Assembly: GCA_026692865.1 (NCBI GenBank)
Contig: JAPLNI010000027.1
Span: forward strand, 156,795-220,794
Source of the DNA: Planctomycetota bacterium
GTDB lineage: Bacteria; Planctomycetota; Planctomycetia; Pirellulales; Pirellulaceae
DNA length: 64,000 nucleotides
Direction: 5' to 3'
The translations under genes and the position numbers were made by a program. The notes under the pieces were generated by a model. It searched no databases, had not been told where the DNA came from, and saw only the letters and a program-made list of their open reading frames with translations. This document shows, in pieces, positions 1-9,589 of this stretch. The first letter of the stretch is position 1; every line of letters starts with the position of its first letter.

Positions 1-3000
1 CCAAAATGGATCGCGTGAAGCGCGTGTTTTAACTCTCGCGCAACTTTCAACCGCTTCGGGAATCGCCATTCCCACTTCCAGCACTCCATCGATTGCCCCG
101 ATCGCTGCTACGACTGTCTTGCGAGGATCGCCGCTTCACATTCCCGTCGACGCATATGACCCAAACGGTAATCCATTGACGATCACGGTAACCAGTAGCA
201 ATCCATCGGCTGTGAGTGCCGAGGTTCTCGCCGGAAACCAAAGTGCAATTGTTCGAACAGCAAACTTTGGCGATATGGTTTTCGAGCTCTTCAGTTCCGA
301 TGCGCCCCGTCCTGTGAACCAATTTTCGACGCTTGCCAATCAGGGCTTCTACGATACGGTCGGCACTAACCGAATGATTTTCCATCGCGTGATCCAAAAC
401 TTCGTCATTCAAGGCGGCGATCCAACTGGGACCGGCACAGGCGGTTCACCGCTCCCGAATTTCGATGATCAATTCAATCTGAATCTCCAGCACAATCGAT
501 CTGGCATTTTGTCGTATGCGAAAAGCTCGGATGACACTAATGATTCGCAGTTCTTCGTCACTGCTGGGCCCACCAGGAATCTCGACTTTAACCACTCCAT
601 ATTCGGTCAATTAGTCGAAGGCGATTCAACACGTCAAGGAATTGCGAGAACATCAGTCAACTCCAGCGACAAACCAATCAATGATGTGGTTATTGAGTCC
701 ATCGATATCTTTAACGATACCGAGAATGGTTTGGTAAGGCTGCGAGCTATTGGTGCTGCCGGCGCCACGTCAACAATCACCGTAACTGCGACAGACACCG
801 AAGGGAATCAAACATCTCAAACGTTTGTCGTAACCGTAGCGAACGATTCCAGCAACGGTTCGCCATTTCTCAATGACATTCCAGCGATCAACGCGACCGC
901 CGGCCAAACAACCACCTACCAATTGGCAGCTCAAGATAAAGAAGGCGATACTCGTATCTTCTCCGCCGTGCTTGCAAATGGTGTTACCGCTCCGTTTACA
1001 TCCAACAGCGTCTCCGTCAACTCGGCAACTGGTCTGCTTTCGATCACTCCTCCAGCTAGCTTTACCGGTAGCTTTCAAGTACGAGCCTCTGTTCGCCAAA
1101 GTGCAGACGCAAACGCCAACGATCAATTTGATACGCAACTGATCACCGTGAACGTTGCCTCTACCGCACCGGCAGCACCAACCAGTATCGATCTTGATAC
1201 GGCCAGCGATTCCGGAGCAAGCACTTCCGACAATGTGACTCGAAATGGGACACTTTCATTTACAGTGAGCGGAACAGTAATTGGTGCAACGGTGACCCTG
1301 AAGAGCGGTACCAACACTTTAGGAAGTGCAACTGCGACCGGAACTACCACGACAATCACAACGGCGAACCTTGCCGCTCTTGGTGATGGAACGAGAGTTA
1401 TCACTGCCACCCAAACGGTCAATTCGGTTGAAAGCATTGCATCGCCAGCGTTGTCCGTAACGTTCGATGCGACTCAACCAGTATCGTTAGGTACAAATCT
1501 ATTCCCAGCATCCATTCCGTCTGAGCAGGCCTTCAGCGTAAATCTTTTTCATCCTGAAGAAGGTGCAGGATTGGTCTACAGCTTAACCAATGCACCCTCG
1601 GGGATGACCATCAATGCATCCACTGGTGTAGTTGCTTGGACTCCCACCGCGGGACAAATTGGCAATAACACGTTTACAGTGAATTTGACTGATATAGCAG
1701 GAAACGTTCGTAGCGAAAGCTTCTCGATGAATGTCGCGGCTGCCGCTCTTGGTGCAATCACGATCCGATTAGTTGATTTGAATAACGCACCCATTACTTC
1801 GGTTACGATCGGGCAAGTTTTCAAAGTACAGCTTGTCGCAAGAGATCTTCGAACGTCTGGTAACGACGGAGTTTTTGCCGCTTACGCAGATTTCAACTAC
1901 AACAGCGCGGTAGTGGCTTTAGAAGGCTCCTCACCCATTACTCGCCTTAACGGTTTCGACGTGTCGCCTGATGGCAATACCTCGACCCTAGGTTTGATCA
2001 ACGAGTTAGGAGGAGCAAGATCCAGCTCCACCCCTTCCGGTGCAGCAGGAATCGTATTCGCAGAAGTTCAATTCCGAGCGACCGCCGCAGGCCAAGCGAA
2101 CTTCACAACCGACGCTGCTGAGACTCAGGGACGGGACTTCCTAGTTTACGGTGCGCAAGTCGCCGTCGATAAAGAACGGATAAGCTTCGGAAGTAACTCG
2201 CTAGCTGTTGGTCGCAATTTTACGCTTGTCGATGACCTCTTTAATTTCAATGAAGACTCCTCTAATAATAATGTAGATGTCTTGGCCAACGATACGATCG
2301 TTCCGGCAACCAACACGGTCATCTCGATTGTTTCTGTAGGCACTCCAAGTGCCGGCGGTTTGCTCACCATCGCATCCGACAACCGATCCTTACGCTACAC
2401 GCCAGTCACGAATTACAACGGGGGAGAAGTTTTTACTTATACTGTTCGAGATAACACGGGCGCTGAAGCAACGGGAACCGTAACCATACAAGTTCAACCC
2501 GTAAACGATCCTCCTGTTGCGACAGCGGACTCTTACACGTTTATCGAAGGTAGTTCAGATAACTTCCTAGAAGTACTAGTAAACGATTCATCCGGTGTCG
2601 ATCAGGGTGAAACGCTGACAGTTTCGCAAGTCGGCACGCCCAGCCAGGGCGGAGCCGCTCGTATCAACGGTGGATCGAACGCAATTCTTTATACACCGCG
2701 AACTGGATTCGTCGGTACGGAAACGCTGACCTATACGGTCCGCGACAATAACGGCGGAACCGCTTCGACAACTGTTACCATTTTGGTCAACCCTCGCGTT
2801 CCGCCTCCGGTGGCGGGCAACGATAGCTTCACCGTTGTGGAAGACGCGGCAATCGCCGAGTTCAATGTGCTTACAAACGATACTCCGAATGTGACGGGAC
2901 GTGCGCTCAGCGTTGTCTCACCGAGGGCCACTCAGGGGGGAACCGTTTCGGTTACGACCGATGGACTTCGGCTTCGATATGCTCCGAGAGCAAACTTTAG

Positions 3001-4273
3001 CGGAACGGAGATCGTGACGTACACGCTTCAAGAAACGGGTGGAAGTACTGCAACCGGTACTGTTACATTTGCGGTCACCGCAGTGAATGATGCTCCAATA
3101 GCAGTTGACGACAATCTAACTGTATTGTCGCAGCCAAATCAGATTCTGAATGTCTTGGCGAACGACACAGATGTCGATTCAGGAGACGTGCTGACGATTA
3201 CGGCAATTACCCAGCCATCGACAGGCCAAGGAACAGTCGCGATTCAAAATAATCGAATCGTGTACTCGGCTCCTAACACCGATTTCACTGGGACAGTGAC
3301 GTTCACGTATACGGCGTCCGATGCGGCCGGTCTGACAGATACAGCTACCGTTCAGTTAACCGTCCAGAATTTCACTCCACGAACGATCAGTGGACAGCTT
3401 AATTCTGGTGCGACTGGTTCCGGATCGACAGGTACAGTGCCACAAGGCAACATCGCAGCGATCTCCGGCTTAGGTCTCAACTTTACTGGCACTTCGTTTG
3501 ATGGGTCACTTGTCAATCAAAGAATCACAGCAGATGTTGACGGCGACTTTGCAGTTCCAAATCTCGCGCCTGGCAACTACAGCTTCTCGCTTCCGACCCT
3601 ACCATTCGCGACCAATCCTGCGAGTTCGATATCAGTCCAATCGGCTTTCGCAGACGGCAATATGTCGGGGGTAAGTCTTCCTGTGGGTAACGTTCAAGCC
3701 AGATACATCGACATCCGTGATTTTACATCGGCAAGATTTAATCGCGGATTTATGGTAGCGATCACTCCAGGTGAAACAGCTCAGCATTGGGTCGCTGCGT
3801 ATGGCGCATGGCGTGACTATAGCAGTCTTACCATGACCTTGAACACAGCCGGAACTACGTTAACGCTTCGTGCAACAAATGCTGCTGGACAAGCCTTCAC
3901 TAGTACAATTGCTGTCTCAGGCAACAATGCGTCGACACGAGCAACCGAAGGAAATGCTCGCTTGATTCGTGTACTGTCTACACCAAGTCAAGTGACACTT
4001 ACACCAGTGACTTCGGGTTCCAGCGCTTCATCAGTATCGAACAATTCAGTCTTGCCTCGTTCGATTTCAACCAACGCTTCAACGGCTGAAGGAGAAAGTT
4101 CGCCATCTGTTGCGAAAAGAACAGATGCGGCCATGTCGCAAGTCAACCCGACGATCGAGGTCTCCTCTAGCTTGGCATCGTCGCTTGCAAACAGTAACCA
4201 ATCGCAAATGACATCTAACTACGACAGCGTTTACGCAGAAGATCTTGATGAGCTTCTGAAACGAAAAGGTTAG
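1..4273 (+). CDS. Giant surface protein: cyclophilin, cohesin-like and cadherin-like repeats (5' partial)
   Basis: The reading frame is open to the left edge (codons run from base 2), so the true start and any export signal lie outside the window; at least 1,423 residues are present. A cyclophilin-type peptidyl-prolyl isomerase domain comes first (about bases 260-720), with FHRVI, FVIQGGDP and QFFVT motifs intact. Ig-like and putative-Ig segments follow. A cohesin-like beta region lies near bases 1750-2200 (VTIGQVFKVQLVARDL, then GVFAAYADFNYN). Four cadherin-like/VCBS-type repeats come next, each with an 'VLANDT'-like turn (bases 2230-3370). The C-terminus is a low-complexity Ser/Thr/Asn tail ending in an acidic stretch. 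This is probably an extracellular or outer-surface adhesin-like protein with a foldase module. Domain calls are by eye; the substrate is unknown. Confidence 0.85.
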   Translation, partial: QNGSREARVLTLAQLSTASGIAIPTSSTPSIAPIAATTVLRGSPLHIPVDAYDPNGNPLTITVTSSNPSAVSAEVLAGNQSAIVRTANFGDMVFELFSSDAPRPVNQFSTLANQGFYDTVGTNRMIFHRVIQNFVIQGGDPTGTGTGGSPLPNFDDQFNLNLQHNRSGILSYAKSSDDTNDSQFFVTAGPTRNLDFNHSIFGQLVEGDSTRQGIARTSVNSSDKPINDVVIESIDIFNDTENGLVRLRAIGAAGATSTITVTATDTEGNQTSQTFVVTVANDSSNGSPFLNDIPAINATAGQTTTYQLAAQDKEGDTRIFSAVLANGVTAPFTSNSVSVNSATGLLSITPPASFTGSFQVRASVRQSADANANDQFDTQLITVNVASTAPAAPTSIDLDTASDSGASTSDNVTRNGTLSFTVSGTVIGATVTLKSGTNTLGSATATGTTTTITTANLAALGDGTRVITATQTVNSVESIASPALSVTFDATQPVSLGTNLFPASIPSEQAFSVNLFHPEEGAGLVYSLTNAPSGMTINASTGVVAWTPTAGQIGNNTFTVNLTDIAGNVRSESFSMNVAAAALGAITIRLVDLNNAPITSVTIGQVFKVQLVARDLRTSGNDGVFAAYADFNYNSAVVALEGSSPITRLNGFDVSPDGNTSTLGLINELGGARSSSTPSGAAGIVFAEVQFRATAAGQANFTTDAAETQGRDFLVYGAQVAVDKERISFGSNSLAVGRNFTLVDDLFNFNEDSSNNNVDVLANDTIVPATNTVISIVSVGTPSAGGLLTIASDNRSLRYTPVTNYNGGEVFTYTVRDNTGAEATGTVTIQVQPVNDPPVATADSYTFIEGSSDNFLEVLVNDSSGVDQGETLTVSQVGTPSQGGAARINGGSNAILYTPRTGFVGTETLTYTVRDNNGGTASTTVTILVNPRVPPPVAGNDSFTVVEDAAIAEFNVLTNDTPNVTGRALSVVSPRATQGGTVSVTTDGLRLRYAPRANFSGTEIVTYTLQETGGSTATGTVTFAVTAVNDAPIAVDDNLTVLSQPNQILNVLANDTDVDSGDVLTITAITQPSTGQGTVAIQNNRIVYSAPNTDFTGTVTFTYTASDAAGLTDTATVQLTVQNFTPRTISGQLNSGATGSGSTGTVPQGNIAAISGLGLNFTGTSFDGSLVNQRITADVDGDFAVPNLAPGNYSFSLPTLPFATNPASSISVQSAFADGNMSGVSLPVGNVQARYIDIRDFTSARFNRGFMVAITPGETAQHWVAAYGAWRDYSSLTMTLNTAGTTLTLRATNAAGQAFTSTIAVSGNNASTRATEGNARLIRVLSTPSQVTLTPVTSGSSASSVSNNSVLPRSISTNASTAEGESSPSVAKRTDAAMSQVNPTIEVSSSLASSLANSNQSQMTSNYDSVYAEDLDELLKRKG

Positions 4274-4313
4274 TGCTTGGTCAAATCGTGAAACGTGGGT
4301 TCTTGACCCAGAA

Positions 4314-4360
4314 GCGCTAGCCGATCTTCTTGATTACCATTCCGGGGGATCGGCTAGCGC
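4314..4360. repeat. CGGCTAGCGCC-family palindromic element, possible bidirectional terminator
   Basis: A perfect 13-bp inverted repeat (GCGCTAGCCGATC at 4314-4326, GATCGGCTAGCGC at 4348-4360) encloses a 21-base loop. The right arm is followed by CTCAGGCTCA. It lies between the ends of two convergent genes. Related sequence occurs inside the ccsBA gene (34307-34392) and near 59361-59443. There is no T-run after the stem, so a terminator role is only inferred from position. Confidence 0.7.
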
Positions 4361-4480
4361 CTCAGGCTCAATTCAAGGTAGGCCCCATCCCCTTTTTAGC
4401 TATTTGACTTAGCACTCGTGCTTTGTCCGATTGGGATTTTTCGGAAGCTGAAACTGGGTGCAACGGCCAAATCTTTTCGA

Positions 4481-4807
4481 TTACCAATTCGCCAGGTTCG
4501 CCTTGTCAGTGATCATGACTGAGGCGTGAGTGGCTGTTTGCTGAATCGAGTTCTGGAGGCTGGCAGCGGGTTCCTGAACAAGTTTGCCTTTGTTTGCGCG
4601 AAGGCTAGCAATGGCGAGCTCATGATTCTTTTGCCAATCGGCTGGGGTAAATTTTCGAACGTCTACGTAAGGATTCGTCAATTTCGGAGCCACTCTGGCA
4701 ACCATATGAATACCATCCGAACTATGGACCACGTGATAATGCATTGCTCCGTATAGCCCGACAGACCCAACGATAATACCTAGCAAAAAAGTTGACACTT
4801 GATTCAT
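4481..4807 (-). CDS. Small single-pass membrane protein of unknown function
   Basis: About 108 residues. The ATG at 4807 is chosen over the longer frame start because AAGGA sits about 8 bases upstream and the N-terminus then becomes a clean membrane anchor (MNQVSTFLLGIIVGSVGLYG). The rest is a short soluble tail with a conserved-looking VDVRKFTPADWQKNHELA segment and an Ala/Gln-rich end. The function is not recognised. The orientation implies a protein anchored at its N-terminus with the tail outside the cytoplasm, but that is inference. Confidence 0.6.
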   Translation of the reverse strand: MNQVSTFLLGIIVGSVGLYGAMHYHVVHSSDGIHMVARVAPKLTNPYVDVRKFTPADWQKNHELAIASLRANKGKLVQEPAASLQNSIQQTATHASVMITDKANLANW

Positions 4808-4973
4808 GAAATTATCCTTGATTGATGCAAAATACCTGGTCGTGCGACGCCGCTCGGATTCGTGTACCATTCAACAGTTTGGTTAACACAGTGGTCAGCA
4901 GAGTGGTCGCCATTGCCTTCCCGCCAGTACACCTCGGTTATTAGCAAAAATTGTAAGTCTAAGGATATAGATC

Positions 4974-6578
4974 TTGAGTAACAGCACTCCCCTCCTCACC
5001 GAACAACTAATCGTCGAGTGCCGTCGCCGCGGCACGGGTTTGAAAGCTGCCGACACAACAGGTGCAAAAGTATCAGGAAATGACCTTCTTCTGCGTACGA
5101 TTATTTTAAAGCGGCTTCTCCAACGGCTTGTTTGGAAATCGGCAAAAGACGAACAAAACGTGGCGATCTTATTGCCCCCTACCGTCCCTGCTGTGATCGC
5201 CAATTTTGCACTCGCGTTCGCTGGGAAAACCAGTATCAACCTTAACTACACTGCCAGCGAAGCGATTCTAAATCAGTGCATAAAACTCGCTGGGATAAAA
5301 CATGTTCTAACAAGTCGGAAGGTGACAGAAAAACTCGGTTTGAACCTTGACGCAGAACTTGTCTATTTGGAAGACTTCAAATCGCAGGTAACACTAATAG
5401 ATAAAATAGCCGGATTTTTTAGCAGCCGAATTTTACCTGTTGGGATGCTTTGCAAGCAGCTTGGTATTCGCGATCGCAAGCCGAGTGATCCACTAACGAT
5501 TGTTTTCACTTCCGGTTCGACTGGAACACCCAAGGGCGTCGTTTTGAGCTATGAAAACATCAACGCCAACGTTCAATCGGTAAACCAAGCGTTGAACCTA
5601 AGAAGCGATGACGTTCTCGTTGGTATACTTCCTTTCTTTCATTCGTTTGGCTACACCGTCACACTGTGGGCAGCTCAAGCACTCTCGATGGCTGGCGTTT
5701 ATCACTTTAGCCCGCTCGAAGCGCGACCGATTGGAAAGTTGGTCGCCGATTACAAAGCTACTATCCTTCTAGGAACACCGACCTTTCTTCGGACGTTCTT
5801 GCGACGCGTTGAACCCGAGCAATTTAAGTCGCTCGAACTTGTTGTCGTTGGCGCCGAAAAGCAACCACAATCCTTGAGCGACGCCTTTGAAAAGCAATTT
5901 GGAGTCCGCCCCATTGAAGGTTATGGGTTGACGGAGATGAGCCCCTTGGTCTCGGTCAATTTGCCTCCTTCACGAACGAAAGCGACCGATGCAACGAAAG
6001 GTCTTTGCGAAGGTTCGGTTGGACGCCCTCTGCCTGGTGTCGAAGCTCGGATTGTCGATTTGGAGACACGTGCCGTATTGCCTCGTGATCAAACCGGTAT
6101 GCTAGAAGTTCGTGGCCCAAGTCTGATGCAAGGATACCTCCATCGCGAAGACTTGACCGCCAAAGCAATTGTCGACGGTTGGTACATCACTGGCGATGTT
6201 GCGAAGATCGATAGCAACGGATACATCCACATTACCGGACGTCAAAGTCGATTCTCCAAGATCGCAGGCGAGATGGTTCCTCATATTCAAATCGAAGAAA
6301 CGATCCAAGGAATTCTTGGAGCAGACTCCGAAGGCATTCTCGCGGCTGTTGTCACGGCAATCCCCGACGAGAAACGTGGTGAGCGGATAATCGTGCTCCA
6401 TACCGAACTGTCGATGAGCCCATCGGAAATACTAAAAAAGATGTCCGAAGCCGGTCTGCCTAATCTTTACCTTCCCAGCGAAGATAGCTTTATTCTTATC
6501 GATGCGATCCCAGTTCTCGGAACAGGCAAGCTGGACCTCAAGGGAATGCAGCAAATGGCCCTAGAGAAGACTGCGTAG
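4974..6578 (+). CDS. AMP-binding acyl-CoA/acyl-ACP synthetase (Aas C-terminal domain type)
   Basis: 534 residues of the ANL adenylate-forming superfamily. The phosphate loop is IVFTSGSTGTPKG (about residues 176-188). The GYGLTE motif and the YITGDVAKID / GRQSRFSKIAGE hinge motifs follow in order. The sequence most resembles the free-standing synthetase half of the Aas protein (acyl-ACP synthetase / 2-acylglycerophosphoethanolamine acyltransferase), so the likely reaction is ATP-dependent activation of a free fatty acid for lipid repair or recycling. The acyltransferase domain found with it in Aas is absent here. The TTG start has AAGGA about 11 bases upstream. The substrate chain length cannot be read from the sequence. 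Confidence 0.85.
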   Translation: MSNSTPLLTEQLIVECRRRGTGLKAADTTGAKVSGNDLLLRTIILKRLLQRLVWKSAKDEQNVAILLPPTVPAVIANFALAFAGKTSINLNYTASEAILNQCIKLAGIKHVLTSRKVTEKLGLNLDAELVYLEDFKSQVTLIDKIAGFFSSRILPVGMLCKQLGIRDRKPSDPLTIVFTSGSTGTPKGVVLSYENINANVQSVNQALNLRSDDVLVGILPFFHSFGYTVTLWAAQALSMAGVYHFSPLEARPIGKLVADYKATILLGTPTFLRTFLRRVEPEQFKSLELVVVGAEKQPQSLSDAFEKQFGVRPIEGYGLTEMSPLVSVNLPPSRTKATDATKGLCEGSVGRPLPGVEARIVDLETRAVLPRDQTGMLEVRGPSLMQGYLHREDLTAKAIVDGWYITGDVAKIDSNGYIHITGRQSRFSKIAGEMVPHIQIEETIQGILGADSEGILAAVVTAIPDEKRGERIIVLHTELSMSPSEILKKMSEAGLPNLYLPSEDSFILIDAIPVLGTGKLDLKGMQQMALEKTA

Positions 6579-6618
6579 CCCGAAGGATAGATGCAATGTT
6601 TTTACACTCATCAATAAT

Positions 6619-6773
6619 CGCCACCATTCGACCAGAGCTTTTATTCGTAATCCATGCCTTTTCGTACTCGTACTCAGCCATCGTCGGTACTCGTACTCGA
6701 TTCGAATCACTCGATCGAGTACGAATACCATTTCATTGAGTATGAGTACGAATGAATCCATCACTCGGTGGCG
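6619..6773. repeat. GTACTCGTACTC nested-hairpin element with terminal inverted repeats (copy 1)
   Basis: A 155-bp intergenic element. CGCCACC at 6619-6625 and GGTGGCG at 6767-6773 form terminal inverted repeats. Inside are two nested stems: TTCGTACTCGTACTCA (6661-6676) with TGAGTATGAGTACGAA (6737-6752), 15 of 16 paired; and GGTACTCGTACTCGAT (6686-6701) with ATCGAGTACGAATACC (6714-6729), 15 of 16 paired. Copy 2 at 44075-44197 shares the termini and the internal TTTTATTCGTA and CTTTTCGTACTCGTACTCA segments. It looks like a small non-autonomous mobile element (MITE or REP type); no transposase is in the window. Confidence 0.75.
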
Positions 6774-6822
6774 TTCGTCGAGAAGGGTCAATCATTCCGC
6801 CCTTTAAATAAGCCATAACAAA

Positions 6823-7269
6823 ATGCTGAACCATCACGAATTCATGCGAGCAGCATACGAACAAGCAATGCTCGGCCTCTCGGTAGGCGGGCTGCCTATC
6901 GGTTCGGTCATGGCAATCGATGGTGAAATAATCGCAAAAGGGCACAATCAAAGGATTCAACGCGGAAGCTCCATTCTCCATGCGGAGATGGATTGCCTGG
7001 AAAAAGCCGGACGCCTTACCAGTCGTGACTACCAACGAGCTGTCCTCTATTCGACCCTTTCACCTTGCGACATGTGCAGCGGAGCAATTCTTCTGTACAA
7101 AATCCCCACGGTAATTGTCGGCGAAAACAGAAATTTCCAAGGCCCGGAAAGCTACGTTCGCTCCCGGGGTGTCGACGTCCAAATCCTGAACGACCCTGAC
7201 TGCATCGCCATGATGGAAGATTTTATCCGACGCCATCCCACTCTTTGGAACGAAGATATCGGTATTTGA
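6823..7269 (+). CDS. Cytosine/nucleoside deaminase, yeast FCY1-like
   Basis: 148 residues of the zinc-dependent cytidine deaminase fold. The zinc ligands are H53 of HAEMD, with E55 as proton shuttle, and C82 and C85 of PCDMC. The C-terminal region (FQGPESYVRSRGV, then MMEDFIRR, WNEDIG) follows the pattern of yeast cytosine deaminase rather than tRNA adenosine deaminase TadA or E. coli CodA. The expected reaction is cytosine to uracil plus ammonia in pyrimidine salvage. It is a single gene, preceded by the repeat element and followed by a small secreted protein gene in the same direction. An alternative is another small-base deaminase of the same fold. Confidence 0.8.
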   Translation: MLNHHEFMRAAYEQAMLGLSVGGLPIGSVMAIDGEIIAKGHNQRIQRGSSILHAEMDCLEKAGRLTSRDYQRAVLYSTLSPCDMCSGAILLYKIPTVIVGENRNFQGPESYVRSRGVDVQILNDPDCIAMMEDFIRRHPTLWNEDIGI

Positions 7270-7374
7270 AAAGCTCTAGTGTGAACTTCAGTCGAGGGAT
7301 GCTAGAATTTTTAGACATGTTCCCACCGTTCGCAATCCTTGCGCGAACTAATTTCAATCTTGGAGGAGGCAATC

Positions 7375-7788
7375 ATGAAGACATTTGTAGTTGGTTTGTG
7401 TCTAGTTGGTCTCTTTAGTCTCTCTGGCTCGGCACGTGCTCAATGCGGATGTTCGGGGCCTGCTCACATTTCGTATGCGCCTGCGGTTCATGCTCCTGTT
7501 GCCGTGGCGCCTCGTCCTGTCGCGCCAGCACCCGCATCCGCCGCAAACATCTCATACGTCAATCGTCTTACAGAACCGATTGTCCGACCGAACTACACAC
7601 TTCTCTACGCGGTTCACCTGACCGATGGACGAGTCCTCCTGACGGAAGTAGTTCCTCGCGGACACAACGTGAGTGGTACCGAGTTTCGATCGACCGGTCG
7701 AAAGGTAAACGCCGCTGACATTGGTAACGGACAAGTACGAGTGACTGATCCTACGACCAACCAAATGATCGCTACCTTCGGTCGATAG
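7375..7788 (+). CDS. Small secreted protein of unknown function
   Basis: About 137 residues. The ATG at 7375 is chosen because GGAGGAGG lies about 5 bases upstream and the protein then begins with a classical signal peptide (MKTFVVGLCLVGLFSLSGSARAQ). The mature part starts with a CGC motif and a Pro/Ala-rich stretch, followed by a compact region (YAVHLTDGRVLLTEVVPRG) that resembles a small beta domain. A possible promoter (TAGAAT at 7303-7308 with weak GTGAAC 16 bases upstream) precedes it. The function is not recognised. Confidence 0.65.
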   Translation: MKTFVVGLCLVGLFSLSGSARAQCGCSGPAHISYAPAVHAPVAVAPRPVAPAPASAANISYVNRLTEPIVRPNYTLLYAVHLTDGRVLLTEVVPRGHNVSGTEFRSTGRKVNAADIGNGQVRVTDPTTNQMIATFGR

Positions 7789-7995
7789 CGTAGCGTTGGT
7801 GCGTGAACAAAGAGAGTCAGTGCACAGCACATTCCACGGCGTATCGATTCCTACTTCACACGGTATAACGTACCGCGTGGAAATACATCTAAGCGAATAG
7901 GCCGTTGATATGCTCCGACTCGTCGGGGCCATTATACCCATCGATATTGCTTCGGTGAGGGGCTGTGGAGTTGTGTGACTGATGCTGCAGGTTTG

Positions 7996-9540
7996 CTACT
8001 TGCTGAGCATTGCAACGATCGTGCGAACCATCGTGGCGGTTCCACCTGCGTCGCACCAAGACTTTGGCGAGTCTAAGAAGGCGGGGCCGGCAATATCCAA
8101 GTGAACCCACGGCTTCTCGTCTACGAATTGCTCGAGAAATTTTGCAGCCGTGATTGCTCCTCCCCAGCGACCCTCGCCGACATTCTTGATGTCAGCAACT
8201 TTTCCAGCAATCTGCTCTGAGAAGTAAGGAAACATCGGGAGCGGCCACGCGTATTCGCCGACGTTACTGGCCGTGTCGAGCAACCCCTTCTGAAGATCAT
8301 TGCTGTTGCTCATCACCCCGACAATGTCATTGCCCAATGCAACGCAACATGCACCGGTGAGTGTTGCAAAATCTATTATCTTCGATGGGGAATAGTCGAG
8401 TGCTACATTCAACACATCGGCTAAGACCAAACGGCCTTCAGCATCCGTGTTGTGGACTTCGATCGTCTTACCACTGCGCGCAGTCAGAACATCGCCCAGC
8501 TTCATCGCGTTGCCTGCGACCATGTTTTCGACCAGGCCAACCAGCCCGATGATAGGCTGACGAATTTTCAGCAGCGTTGCAGCCCGCAGAATGCCAAGCA
8601 CGGTTGCCGCACCAGCCATGTCGCACTTCATCGACAACATGCCATCGGTGGGCTTCAACGAGTAGCCACCCGAATCAAAGGTGACCCCTTTACCAACCAG
8701 AGCGATAGGAGCGGTTTCGGTTCCTTGGTTATTCGAGTCGCTTGAGTTACTTGGATTGCCTGCGTAGCGAAAGATGCACAGTCGTGGAGGCCGTGTCGAA
8801 CCTTTTGATACGGCAAGCAGCGAGTTACAGTTCTCGGCAATCAACTTGGCTTCGTCCCAAACTTCGACTTGGAAGCCAGCTTCAGCTCCGACGGCGACCG
8901 CTTCCTTAACGAATGATTCGGGATAAAGATAATTCGGAGGTAGGTTCACAAGTCGCTTTACGAGACTCATGCTTTCGCCAACGGCTTTTCCCTCTTGGAG
9001 TATCTCTTCGGACACGTCGTACCAAAAAATCGTTTCGGCTGGAGCGGTCGCGGATTCGGCCTTGAAAAGATCTTGGCCAATGCCGCCGGTGACACTTCCG
9101 GCGACGGCACTTTGCATCGCTAAGGGTTCCTGTCCAAGGCAATCGCCGAATCCTGCAAAAGCGATTGTCTTCCGCGTTTTGGCTTGGGATGCGATTTTCG
9201 CTCCACTGGCAGCCGCGCGAAAAGCGACCCCAGCCACACTGTCGATGTCAGAGGCTGTGCCGTCAAAAGTTTTCCCTAGCCCAGTTTTTCCGATCCCTGG
9301 TTTGCCTAGCCCGATAAGAATCAGTGTTTTCGCTTGTAAACCAACTGGCGACAGGACAATCGTCGTCTTCATTGGTTTGGTAAGAACTTCGCCATCTCGG
9401 ATCCATTTCGAGAGGCGGCCCGACATTCGGCTGTCCAAGTCGGTTATTGTTGGCGAATTTTCCCAGTCTGCCCCTAATGCCAAGATGAGTGCGTCGGCGT
9501 TACATTCGTGGATCGGAAGTGTGGCGGATTGAACGATCAT
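7996..9540 (-). CDS. pepA: Leucyl aminopeptidase (M17 family)
   Basis: About 514 residues from the ATG at 9540. A longer frame runs to 9591 but would overlap the divergent UbiD-like gene at 9590. The C-terminal catalytic domain carries the M17 signature NTDAEGRL and the metal-binding GVTFDSGGYSLKP and MKCDMAG segments. The N-terminal half is the divergent M17 macrodomain-like region. It should be a cytosolic hexameric, two-metal aminopeptidase that removes N-terminal residues during peptide turnover. It is transcribed divergently from the decarboxylase gene, with about 50 bp between the starts. Confidence 0.92.
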   Translation of the reverse strand: MIVQSATLPIHECNADALILALGADWENSPTITDLDSRMSGRLSKWIRDGEVLTKPMKTTIVLSPVGLQAKTLILIGLGKPGIGKTGLGKTFDGTASDIDSVAGVAFRAAASGAKIASQAKTRKTIAFAGFGDCLGQEPLAMQSAVAGSVTGGIGQDLFKAESATAPAETIFWYDVSEEILQEGKAVGESMSLVKRLVNLPPNYLYPESFVKEAVAVGAEAGFQVEVWDEAKLIAENCNSLLAVSKGSTRPPRLCIFRYAGNPSNSSDSNNQGTETAPIALVGKGVTFDSGGYSLKPTDGMLSMKCDMAGAATVLGILRAATLLKIRQPIIGLVGLVENMVAGNAMKLGDVLTARSGKTIEVHNTDAEGRLVLADVLNVALDYSPSKIIDFATLTGACCVALGNDIVGVMSNSNDLQKGLLDTASNVGEYAWPLPMFPYFSEQIAGKVADIKNVGEGRWGGAITAAKFLEQFVDEKPWVHLDIAGPAFLDSPKSWCDAGGTATMVRTIVAMLSK

Positions 9541-9589
9541 AAATGTGTAAAATCGATAGGTATGATGAATCAAAACGAAGAGAACGTGC

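Noticed and set aside
8969..9532. 187-codon plus-strand frame opposite pepA
   Set aside because: Antisense to the M17 peptidase gene; no independent evidence.
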